Positions 1-6,023 of a stretch of DNA of 6,484 nucleotides are shown here, piece by piece. Below the pieces are notes generated by a model. The model had not been told where the DNA came from. It ran no database searches and saw only the letters and a list, made by a program, of their open reading frames with translations. The stretch is taken from assembly GCA_024762735.1 (NCBI GenBank), contig JANTGU010000132.1, positions 1 to 6,484 on the forward strand. The letters run 5' to 3'. A program made the translations under genes and the position numbers. The stretch is from Bacteroidales bacterium (GTDB lineage Bacteria; Bacteroidota; Bacteroidia; Bacteroidales; F082). Every line of letters starts with the position of its first letter. Position 1 is the stretch's first letter.

Positions 1-265
1 AATCAAAATTATCAAGGTGTTCGTGGCCGGTAAATCCGCGGTCGAAGAGGTGGGTTTGGGGCACGTTGTTGTAAGTCCAGTCGTTGGGGTTACGCCTACG
101 CCCCCAGGGATCGAAGCTGAGTTTATCAACCATGTTACCCAACTCGTTGGTAACGGTTTCGTAATTACCGAGATAGTCGGTATGAACGTAGTACATGTAA
201 TTTTTTCCGGTGCTGTTCATCTCGTATAGGGCAAAAAGGCCGTTGACGGCGCTAAGATAATGAAA
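1..265 (-). CDS. RHS repeat-associated core domain protein, fragment (5'-truncated, runs off the left edge)
   Basis: Reading the minus strand from 265 gives 88 codons without a stop. They contain signature pieces of the conserved RHS core: HYLSAVNGLFALYE (residues 3-16), YYVHTDYLGN (25-34), FDPWGRRRNP (51-60) and FDRGFTGHEHLDNF (74-87). RHS proteins are large YD-repeat shell proteins, often secreted. The core is normally followed by a variable, often toxic, C-terminal region, which here would lie left of position 1. The frame is closed by tandem TGA TAA codons immediately upstream (271-266), and nothing RHS-like precedes them, so the long YD-repeat part is missing. The only ATG in frame is at 220, inside the conserved core, so a translated product would start at MNSTGKNY. 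This is either a decayed remnant or an orphan RHS C-terminal module. The family assignment is firm, but whether it is expressed is unknown. Confidence 0.85.
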
Positions 266-267
266 TT

Positions 268-305
268 ATCAAACTCCCGCGCTGGTTTTCACGCGGGAGT
301 TTGAT
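268..305. repeat. Perfect 14-bp inverted repeat (hairpin), possible terminator
   Basis: Arms at 268-281 (atcaaactcccgcg) and 292-305 (cgcgggagtttgat) are exact reverse complements around a 10-nt loop. The GC-rich core with AAA/TTT at the outer stem would fold strongly on either strand and resembles a bidirectional terminator. There is no long T tract after it on either side, so termination is not certain. It touches the point where the RHS reading frame is broken and overlaps the two stop codons there. Confidence 0.7.
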
Positions 306-311
306 TGGAAT

Positions 312-373
312 CATCCTCGTTGCAAAGAGGACGAGACAGGGGCATCCTCGTTACAAACAAGGACGAGACAGGA
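312..373. repeat. Two tandem REP-like palindromic units of about 31 bp
   Basis: Unit 1 starts at 312 and unit 2 at 343. Both begin catcctcgtt and both contain ggacgagacagg; they differ by one indel and a few substitutions between these blocks. Each unit is itself an imperfect palindrome: TCCTC faces GAGGA in unit 1, and TCCT/GTT faces AAC/AGGA in unit 2. Short palindromic units in intergenic DNA resemble REP/RAYT-type dispersed repeats. That family link is an inference, as no transposase is visible in the window. Confidence 0.6.
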
Positions 374-455
374 AGTTGAGCTGTTACAGCATTTGCTTGA
401 AAAGAATTTAAACAACTTCAATCTCTAAAATAAAACCGGCTACTATCAAAAAGAG

Positions 456-469
456 TGGTAATTTTACCA
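456..469 (+). promoter_or_regulatory. Small palindrome overlapping a weak -7-like box before the aldolase gene
   Basis: TGGTAA and TTACCA (456-461, 464-469) form a 6-bp inverted repeat about 22 nt before the start codon. Within it TAATTTTA (459-466) matches seven of eight positions of the Bacteroidota -7 consensus TAnnTTTG. No matching -33 TTTG/TTG lies at the right distance. It could be a promoter, an operator or chance. Confidence 0.25.
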
Positions 470-491
470 GCGCTAACAAAAAATCAATACA

Positions 492-1145
492 ATGAAACCG
501 GGAGAAGCAAAAGATATGGTGCTGGAAGCCGGAAAGCGGCTGCTCAAGGAAGGTCTTGTTACACGCTCGTGGGGGAATGTGAGCCTGCGGCTGGACAAGC
601 GGTGGATGGTGGTTACCCCTTCGGGAAAGAGGTACGAAGAGCTGTTGCCGGAGCAGATGGTGCTGGTAGATTATCACACCATGGAATATGAAGGGGTGTT
701 TAAACCCACCTCGGAAGCGAGTATGCATGCGGCTATTTTCAGGGCAAGGCCGGAGATAGGGGCGGTTATTCACACCCATCAGGTGTATGCTACCACGGTA
801 GCCGTGGCCGGAAAAGAGGTTCCCGCCATCGTGGACGATCAGGCCCAAATTTTAGGTCCCTCCATAAAAGTAACCAGGTATCAGCGCTCTAATTCCGATG
901 AGCTTGCCGGGGAGGTAGTGGCCAATTTAGCCGGAAGAAATGCCGTGTTAATAGCCAATCATGGGGCTGTTTGCGTGGGCCGTAACATGGATGAAGCTTT
1001 CGTGGCGGCTCAAATTCTGGAAAAAACCTGCCAGGTGTTTATGGGCGCTGCCATGCTGGGGGGTGCGCAGCTCATCAACGCTGAAGAGGCTTCCCGGCTG
1101 CATCAGGAGTATCTAACTGACTATTCCCGCAGGGCGGAAGAGTAA
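492..1145 (+). CDS. Class II aldolase/adducin family protein (FucA/AraD-like)
   Basis: A 217-residue cytoplasmic protein, close to the 215 residues of E. coli L-fuculose-phosphate aldolase. The family cleaves or epimerises phosphorylated sugars using a zinc-stabilised enediolate. Visible motifs are SWGNVS (26-31, phosphate-binding loop with G28 and N29), TPSG (42-45), PTSE (72-75, with E75 at the catalytic glutamate position), HTH (94-96) and NHG (156-158). H94, H96 and H157 supply the zinc ligands, so the active site looks intact. The start at 492 gives a normal N-terminal helix; no Shine-Dalgarno is visible, as is usual in Bacteroidota. The substrate cannot be read from sequence: L-fuculose-1-phosphate, L-ribulose-5-phosphate, or a 5-deoxy- or methylthio-pentulose phosphate are all possible. 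No sugar kinase or isomerase lies beside it. It faces xdhB tail to tail with a 4-nt gap. Confidence 0.88.
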   Translation: MKPGEAKDMVLEAGKRLLKEGLVTRSWGNVSLRLDKRWMVVTPSGKRYEELLPEQMVLVDYHTMEYEGVFKPTSEASMHAAIFRARPEIGAVIHTHQVYATTVAVAGKEVPAIVDDQAQILGPSIKVTRYQRSNSDELAGEVVANLAGRNAVLIANHGAVCVGRNMDEAFVAAQILEKTCQVFMGAAMLGGAQLINAEEASRLHQEYLTDYSRRAEE

Positions 1146-1149
1146 CAGG

Positions 1150-3411
1150 TTATGACACTTGATCGTGATACAATCCCATCAATACCTTTTCGTGAGTGAT
1201 AGGGGCTGAGGTGATTAACCGGTAGTCTTTTCGGAAAGCACGCATGGCGTCCTGGATGGCAAAAAAGGCTCCGATGCCATAATTAAAAGGTGGTTCACCC
1301 ACGGCTTTTGATTTTAAGATGGCCCGCTCGTTGCCTTCCGATTTTAAATCACTGATAACAATTTCCTTTGGCGCGGCGTAGATGTCAGGGACTTTATAAG
1401 TGGAGAGTGAGTTGGATAATAACTTTCCCTTTTCGTCTGAAACAAGCTCCTCCATCGTCATCCAGCCGATGCCTTGCACCACGGCGCCTTCCACCTGCCC
1501 ATGGTCAATGATTTCATTCATCGATTTTCCAAAATCGTGAACGATACTTACCTTATCAATATCATAGGTTCCGCGCAATACATCCACGGTTGCCGTGATG
1601 CCGGCCATGCCAAACACGTGATAAGCAAACGGGTGTCCCTTTTCCTTCTCTTTGTCAAAATTTATTTCAGGAGTGGCGTAATGGCCGTTTTCGGTAAGCC
1701 CCACGCGTTGCAGATGCGCGGTCATCACCAGTTCCTCCCAGGATAAAGCGGTTAACTTACCCTCGTTAAAAATCTTTTCTTCCCTGATTTCAATGCTGTT
1801 GACATCAGCTTTTAAAACTTCGGCGGCAACCGCGTACAAGCGCTTGTTCAACTGGTTACAGGCTATCTCCAGTGCTTTTCCGTTGAGATCGGCGCCGGAG
1901 CTTGCCGCGGTAGGAGAGGTGTTGGAAACCCGCGTGGTGTTGGTGGTTTCAATTTTTATCCTGTCGATGTTCACCGACAATACCTGGGCGGCAACCTGCA
2001 TCATCTTGGTGTTCACTCCCTGTCCCATCTCAACAGCGCCGGTGCTGATGCCGATGCTGCCATCCTGATAGATGTGTACCAGCGCCCTCGCCTGGTTCAT
2101 CGATTGGTTGGTAAACGAGATGCCGAAACAGATGGGTATCAGGGCAAAGCCCTTCTTTTTAGTGGCACTGTATTGATTAAACTGTTCAACCGACTTTTCT
2201 ATTTCCTGGATGTTGAACTGGTTATCAAACTGCATCCACGCTTTTACGGCGTTGTCTTCGTCGGGTGATTGCCCGTAAGGAAAGGTTTCTCCCTTTCGGA
2301 TAAGGTTGTTTTTTTGAATCACTGCCGGTTTCACGCCAATTACTTCGGCTGCTTTGGCGATGGCGGTTTCAATTAAAAACATGCCCTGCGGTGCCCCAAA
2401 TCCTCTGAAAGCCGTGTTGGGCGCAAGGTTGGTTTTGGCACTGTACACCGTTCCTCTTATATTGGGAATGTAGTAGGCATTGGTGATATGAAACAGGGTT
2501 CGCTCAAGAATGGCCGGCGACAGGTCGGTGGCAGCGCCCCCGTTTTGAAAGTAGTCAGCCTCAAAGGCAATTATTTTTAAGTCGTCGTTCAACCCGATGG
2601 TAAAATCGTATTCGTAGGGATGCCGCTTTCCTGTAATCATCAGGTCGATATGGCGGGGCAGGATGATTTTTACCGCCTTGTGGGTAAGGTAAGTGCCCAA
2701 CGAAGCCATCACTGCCCAGGGTGTGGCCTGGTCTTCTTTACCGCCAAAACCGCCACCAAGACGATTTACATCTACTTCAATTTTATGCATGGGATAGCCC
2801 AGTACACGGGCGGTAATCTTTTGTATGGCGGTAGGCCCCTGCGTGGAAGAGTAAATTTTAATATTCCCATTTTCCGATGGCAGCGCATAGGTTCCTTGCG
2901 TTTCGAGATACAGATGCTCCTGCCCGGCACTGGAGGCGCTGCCATTAACGACGTATTTGCAATGGTCCCATGCCGATTTCACATTGCCTTGTTGAAAGGT
3001 GCGGGGCGGTACCAGAAATGATTTCCTTTTGGTGGCCTCACGGGGAGAGGTAACCGCTTCCTTTTCCTCGATGTCAAAGGTTACTTTTTCGGCAGCTTCC
3101 CAGGCGGTATCATGGTCAGTGGCAAGGATGAGGGCAACAGGTTGTCCTTTAAAATGGATCTCCGGGTCGGCAAACAACTGCTCGTCAAGGACGATGCTGC
3201 CTATTTGATTTTCTCCGGGGATGTCTTTGGCGGTGATAATTCGTACCACCCCCGATGTGTGTTCAGCCGCCTGGTAATTCACTTTACGTATCACACCGTG
3301 GGCCACCGGCGATACTACGATGGCGCCATGCAGCGTGCCTTGCTGCTCAGGAATGTCGTCAATATAAATGGAGCGGCCTGTAACGTGGCCTTTTGAATCA
3401 ATATTTTTCAT
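1150..3411 (-). CDS. xdhB: Xanthine dehydrogenase, molybdopterin-binding subunit
   Basis: This 753-residue protein is the catalytic subunit that hydroxylates hypoxanthine to xanthine and xanthine to urate at a molybdenum cofactor. The N-terminal hammerhead domain begins HVTGRSIYIDDIP (9-21), and the molybdopterin-binding domains follow. Residues matching the bovine enzyme are Q164 in GQEHLYLETQ (Q767), E226 in GGGFGGKE (E802), R336 in TAFRGFG (R880), F433 and T434 in GISFT (F1009/T1010) and E706 in AVGEPPF (E1261). GAVEMGQG (458-465) and NTSPTAAS (497-504) are also typical. The paired E226 and R336 point to xanthine dehydrogenase rather than a general aldehyde oxidase. The ATG at 3411 is chosen because it lies 2 nt after the xdhA stop and gives the family's normal N-terminus; the frame stays open to 3621 but that part is antisense-frame noise over xdhA. 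The symbol follows the Rhodobacter scheme; E. coli calls this subunit XdhA. Confidence 0.95.
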   Translation of the reverse strand: MKNIDSKGHVTGRSIYIDDIPEQQGTLHGAIVVSPVAHGVIRKVNYQAAEHTSGVVRIITAKDIPGENQIGSIVLDEQLFADPEIHFKGQPVALILATDHDTAWEAAEKVTFDIEEKEAVTSPREATKRKSFLVPPRTFQQGNVKSAWDHCKYVVNGSASSAGQEHLYLETQGTYALPSENGNIKIYSSTQGPTAIQKITARVLGYPMHKIEVDVNRLGGGFGGKEDQATPWAVMASLGTYLTHKAVKIILPRHIDLMITGKRHPYEYDFTIGLNDDLKIIAFEADYFQNGGAATDLSPAILERTLFHITNAYYIPNIRGTVYSAKTNLAPNTAFRGFGAPQGMFLIETAIAKAAEVIGVKPAVIQKNNLIRKGETFPYGQSPDEDNAVKAWMQFDNQFNIQEIEKSVEQFNQYSATKKKGFALIPICFGISFTNQSMNQARALVHIYQDGSIGISTGAVEMGQGVNTKMMQVAAQVLSVNIDRIKIETTNTTRVSNTSPTAASSGADLNGKALEIACNQLNKRLYAVAAEVLKADVNSIEIREEKIFNEGKLTALSWEELVMTAHLQRVGLTENGHYATPEINFDKEKEKGHPFAYHVFGMAGITATVDVLRGTYDIDKVSIVHDFGKSMNEIIDHGQVEGAVVQGIGWMTMEELVSDEKGKLLSNSLSTYKVPDIYAAPKEIVISDLKSEGNERAILKSKAVGEPPFNYGIGAFFAIQDAMRAFRKDYRLITSAPITHEKVLMGLYHDQVS

Positions 3412-3413
3412 AA

Positions 3414-4835
3414 TTAGTAGGCTTTCAAAACCGGTAAAACAACATCGGCGGTGATGACTTGGGGGAACATCTCCATAAAATGGGCAAAGAAAAGTTGCCT
3501 TAAAAGCAGTCTTTTGTAGCTGGTGCTGCCCCTGACATCGCTGATGGGGCTCACTTCCTGCTGCATGATCTCTTCTGCCTTGGTCAGGGTCTGCGCGGAT
3601 AAAGGTTTTCCCGATAGCCATTCCGAAGTTTTTGAAAAGTATTTCGGAACGGGAGCGATACCTCCGGCAGCCAGGGATGCATGCGTGATGATATTATCCT
3701 CAACCGTTACTTTGATGGCTGAATTAACACTGGCAATGTCGAGGTGAAGTCGCTTGCTCACCTTCTCAAAGTTGACGCTATCGTGCTTGTCTGGAAGGTC
3801 AAACTCGACGGACTCTATGATTTCATCTTTGGCCAAATCAAGTTTTTTGTAATCTAAAAAGAAATCTTTCAGCAAAAGTTTTCGTTTCGCGCCGGTGGGT
3901 AAAACGAGGGTAAGGGTAGCCTCAAGAGCTAAAAACAAGATGCTCATGTCGCCGATGGGGGAGGCGTTTACAAAGTTTCCGGCCAACGTGGCAGTATTCC
4001 GAATCTGCTCCGAGGATACCAGCTTAAACCAATCTTTCAACTTGGGGAAGGCAGCGGTTAGAGGTTCGAAATCAAGCAACTGATTCACAGTAACCGATCC
4101 ACCACAAACAATTGTGTTCCCCTGCTGCGTGATGCCGGTCAGCCCGGGTTTGTCAAGGGTGAGGTTTAAGGCCGAAACTTTTACCAACTGCGGTTTTTGA
4201 ACCATCAGGTCGGTGCCGCCACCGATGATCATGTCGGGTTGTGCCGGAGAACTATCCCGTTTACCAATATCAGCAAGACGCTGTGGGATGGTTTTAAAAT
4301 AGTCAGGTATAAAATGGTGTGCTGAAAGCCATTCGATATCGTGGTCGAAATCTTTCTCTTTGAGCAGGTCTGCCAATTTTAGCGCGGCTTTTTCGATGGA
4401 TTTGTACCCTGTGCACCGGCAGATGTTTCCTGCTACCGATGCGATGGCGGCCGGCTTTAATCCTGCCTGCCTGCCAAGGCTGTAGCCGGTAAGCGACACG
4501 ATAAAACCCGGGGTACAGAAACCGCACTGGGTGCCGGCACTGTTAACAATTTCTTGTTGCACAGGCGTTAAATCGTCGGTGTTAATCCCCTCTACCGTAA
4601 CAATATGCTTTCCGTGGGCGTTGCCCAGAGGTGTGAGGCACGACACAATGGTTTTGTAGTTTACCTTCCCCTTGTGCAAAATGCCTTCTAAAACGGTGCA
4701 GGCTCCACAGTCTCCCTCTTTGCACCCCGACTTGGTACCCTTAAGACCCGCTTCGTTCCTGATAAAATTAAGCAGCGACATGCCTGCCGGCGCTTCAGTT
4801 TTAATCAGATGGTTGTTTAATATAAATGTAATCAC
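3414..4835 (-). CDS. xdhA: Xanthine dehydrogenase, iron-sulfur and FAD subunit
   Basis: A 473-residue electron-transfer subunit that passes electrons from the molybdenum site through two [2Fe-2S] clusters to FAD and then probably NAD+. The plant-ferredoxin-like N-terminal domain has C38, C43, C46 and C66. The helical second cluster domain has C104, C107, C139 and C141 (TQCGFCTPG and NICRCTGY), so all eight ligands are present. The FAD domain follows, with IIGGGTDLMV (203-212), QIRNTATLAGNFVNASPIGD (277-296) and the conserved Y329 in FFLDYKK; the C-terminal domain has the family's DVRGSTSYKR (433-442). Translation starts at a GTG: a stop lies five codons upstream, the next in-frame ATG is residue 19, and only the GTG keeps the first beta strand MITFILNN. 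It is first in a two-gene operon with xdhB. No xdhC-type maturation gene, FAD-only subunit or purine transporter lies beside it. Confidence 0.95.
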   Translation of the reverse strand: MITFILNNHLIKTEAPAGMSLLNFIRNEAGLKGTKSGCKEGDCGACTVLEGILHKGKVNYKTIVSCLTPLGNAHGKHIVTVEGINTDDLTPVQQEIVNSAGTQCGFCTPGFIVSLTGYSLGRQAGLKPAAIASVAGNICRCTGYKSIEKAALKLADLLKEKDFDHDIEWLSAHHFIPDYFKTIPQRLADIGKRDSSPAQPDMIIGGGTDLMVQKPQLVKVSALNLTLDKPGLTGITQQGNTIVCGGSVTVNQLLDFEPLTAAFPKLKDWFKLVSSEQIRNTATLAGNFVNASPIGDMSILFLALEATLTLVLPTGAKRKLLLKDFFLDYKKLDLAKDEIIESVEFDLPDKHDSVNFEKVSKRLHLDIASVNSAIKVTVEDNIITHASLAAGGIAPVPKYFSKTSEWLSGKPLSAQTLTKAEEIMQQEVSPISDVRGSTSYKRLLLRQLFFAHFMEMFPQVITADVVLPVLKAY

Positions 4836-4855
4836 AGTGTGTGTTTTTTAACCGG

Positions 4856-4863
4856 TAAAGATA
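4856..4863 (-). promoter_or_regulatory. Weak candidate -7 box for xdhAB
   Basis: On the minus strand TATCTTTA (4863 to 4856) matches seven of eight positions of TAnnTTTG. TTTC (4885-4882) lies 18 nt upstream where a -33 TTTG would be expected. The leader would be short, about 15-20 nt. In AT-rich DNA such a match can be chance. Confidence 0.2.
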
Positions 4864-5056
4864 TAAAATCTCTTTGTACGAGAAAGGCTGATGAACTTCT
4901 TTCTTGCTGTGGTAGATTCAACAAGCAGATGCAATTTTTTGATTTATAAGATTGTAAAATAAATCGATTGGTTTTTCAAATCCAGGTTTTTTCTGGGCCT
5001 ACGATTTATTTGTATTGCTGTAAGATTTAATATTTATTTTGTTTTTTTCTAGAAAT

Positions 5057-5147
5057 ATCTTGTCCCTAAAGGGACAGCGTACAATCAAAAAAGTGAATTC
5101 TTCGTCAGCGTATCTCCAAAGGAGTCATTCAAACAAAAAATGAATTA
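5057..5147. repeat. Degenerate direct repeat pair with palindromic centres, REP-like
   Basis: Unit A has the hairpin TGTCCC-TAAA-GGGACA (5061-5076) and then a tail ending caaaaaagtgaatt. Unit B, about 50 bp further on, has CTCC-AAA-GGAG (5114-5124) and then caaaaaatgaatt. The shared order atct, palindrome, caa-rich tract and tgaatt indicates two diverged copies of one element. It differs in sequence from the repeats at 312-373. I infer a dispersed intergenic repeat, but one window cannot show its copy number. Confidence 0.5.
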
Positions 5148-5171
5148 GCCGTGTCAAGTCGGTTAAAAGTG

Positions 5172-5179
5172 TATTTTTG
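5172..5179 (+). promoter_or_regulatory. Bacteroidota -7 promoter element for the isomerase gene
   Basis: TATTTTTG matches the TAnnTTTG consensus exactly and lies 35 nt before the ATG at 5215, giving a leader of about 30 nt. No good -33 TTTG was found 19-21 nt upstream, so the call rests on the -7 box and its position. Confidence 0.45.
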
Positions 5180-5214
5180 ATTGAAATTAGAATGTTGAAT
5201 AAATGGATTAACCC

Positions 5215-5841
5215 ATGAAGAATGTCGTTGTGTTGCCGGTGATGGTTCTATTTCTGCTGATGGCTTGTCACCCCATCAAAAAGCCAACGGTTACTATTAT
5301 GACCGAAAAAGGGGATATTGTGGTGGAGCTTTATCCCAACCAGGCACCTTACACGGTATATAATTTTTTGAAATACGTGGATGAAGACCGATACAGAGGA
5401 GCTACGTTTTACCGAACCGTAACCCTTGACAATCAGCCCGACGATTCCATTAAAATAGAGGTAATTCAAGGAGGGCTCTACGATGATAATCACCCGCGGG
5501 CATTGTCACCTGTGAATCATGAAACCACCAAAAAAACAGGAATAAAGCATCTGGATGGAACCATCTCGATGGCTCGAAACGCACCCGGTACGGCCACCAG
5601 CGAGTTTTTTATCTGCCTCGGTGATCAGCCCGAGTTGGACTATGGTGGAAAACGTAATCCAGACGGCCAGGGCTTTGCAGCGTTTGGAAGAGTGATTAAA
5701 GGAATGGACGTGGTGCGTGCTATTCACCGGTCACCGGCCAATGGGCAAGCGCTTACGCCCAGGATAAAGATATTGGCCATGAAAGGCGATAGAGAGCAGC
5801 TGCTTAAGGTGTTTGAAAATTGGGCTCCGGAGGAGAAGTAG
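5215..5841 (+). CDS. Cyclophilin-type peptidyl-prolyl cis-trans isomerase, predicted lipoprotein
   Basis: A 208-residue predicted folding catalyst that isomerises X-Pro bonds outside the cytoplasm. Residues 1-18 form a lipoprotein signal: Lys near the N-terminus, a hydrophobic stretch and the lipobox LMAC, with C18 as the lipid anchor. Residues 25-190 are one cyclophilin domain: VTIMTEKGDIVVELYPNQAP (26-45), FYR (65-67, with R67 at the catalytic arginine of human CypA R55), VIQGG (83-87, with Q85 matching Q63), GTISMARN (115-122), TSEFFICLGDQPELD (128-142) and GFAAFGRVIKGMDVV (153-167). CypA H126 is not kept and W121 has no clear match, which is common in bacterial cyclophilins. An insertion of about 12 acidic and polar residues (70-81) separates FYR from VIQGG. 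His follows the lipid Cys, so no inner-membrane Asp signal is seen and the protein may go to the outer membrane. It appears to be transcribed alone. Confidence 0.92.
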   Translation: MKNVVVLPVMVLFLLMACHPIKKPTVTIMTEKGDIVVELYPNQAPYTVYNFLKYVDEDRYRGATFYRTVTLDNQPDDSIKIEVIQGGLYDDNHPRALSPVNHETTKKTGIKHLDGTISMARNAPGTATSEFFICLGDQPELDYGGKRNPDGQGFAAFGRVIKGMDVVRAIHRSPANGQALTPRIKILAMKGDREQLLKVFENWAPEEK

Positions 5842-5998
5842 GACTGAGGGCTTTTGCGGAATGCAAGCATCTTAACCTTGAAGGGGAAAGTTTTAGGTGT
5901 ATTTATCAAATTGTGAAGCTCCGGGAGAGGATAGCATGAAATTTTGCTAAGGTGTTTTTCATCGCAGAAATCAACCTTAACAAACCAATAGTTTTAAT

Positions 5999-6006
5999 TA
6001 CTTTTG
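5999..6006 (+). promoter_or_regulatory. Bacteroidota -7 promoter element for purB
   Basis: TACTTTTG is an exact TAnnTTTG match, 17 nt before the purB ATG, so the leader would be very short (about 10-13 nt). The -33 region is poor, with only TTAA at 5977-5980. It implies purB has its own promoter apart from the isomerase gene 182 bp upstream. I saw no convincing terminator in the 5842-5998 gap. Confidence 0.45.
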
Positions 6007-6023
6007 CACCTAAATCCAAGTTT

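Larger units (their letters stand above)
4836..5214. other. Divergent intergenic region between xdhA and the isomerase gene
   Basis: These 379 bp hold no plausible gene. The DNA is strongly AT-rich, particularly 4930-5060. It must contain promoters for both flanking genes: a good -7 element for the isomerase (5172) and only a weak candidate for xdhA (4856-4863). The middle carries a degenerate palindromic repeat pair (5057-5147). I saw no tRNA, riboswitch or clear operator. Confidence 0.6.

Noticed and set aside
17..229. 70-codon open frame on the plus strand
   Set aside because: It is the complement of the RHS core fragment; the minus-strand translation has clear RHS motifs and this one has none.
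312..373. Possible CRISPR array
   Set aside because: Only two adjoining units without unique spacers, each internally palindromic; there is no cas gene.
408..848. 146-codon open frame on the minus strand
   Set aside because: It lies opposite the aldolase gene, is His/Pro-rich in the way of antisense translation and shows no recognisable domain.
3412..3621. Extension of the xdhB frame upstream to an ATG at 3621
   Set aside because: These 70 codons overlap the xdhA 3' end in another frame and show no family similarity; the ATG at 3411, 2 nt after the xdhA stop, gives the normal XdhB N-terminus.
5061..5076. Intrinsic terminator for a gene upstream
   Set aside because: No gene transcribes into this site from the left (xdhA points away), and no T tract follows; it fits the repeat pair better.
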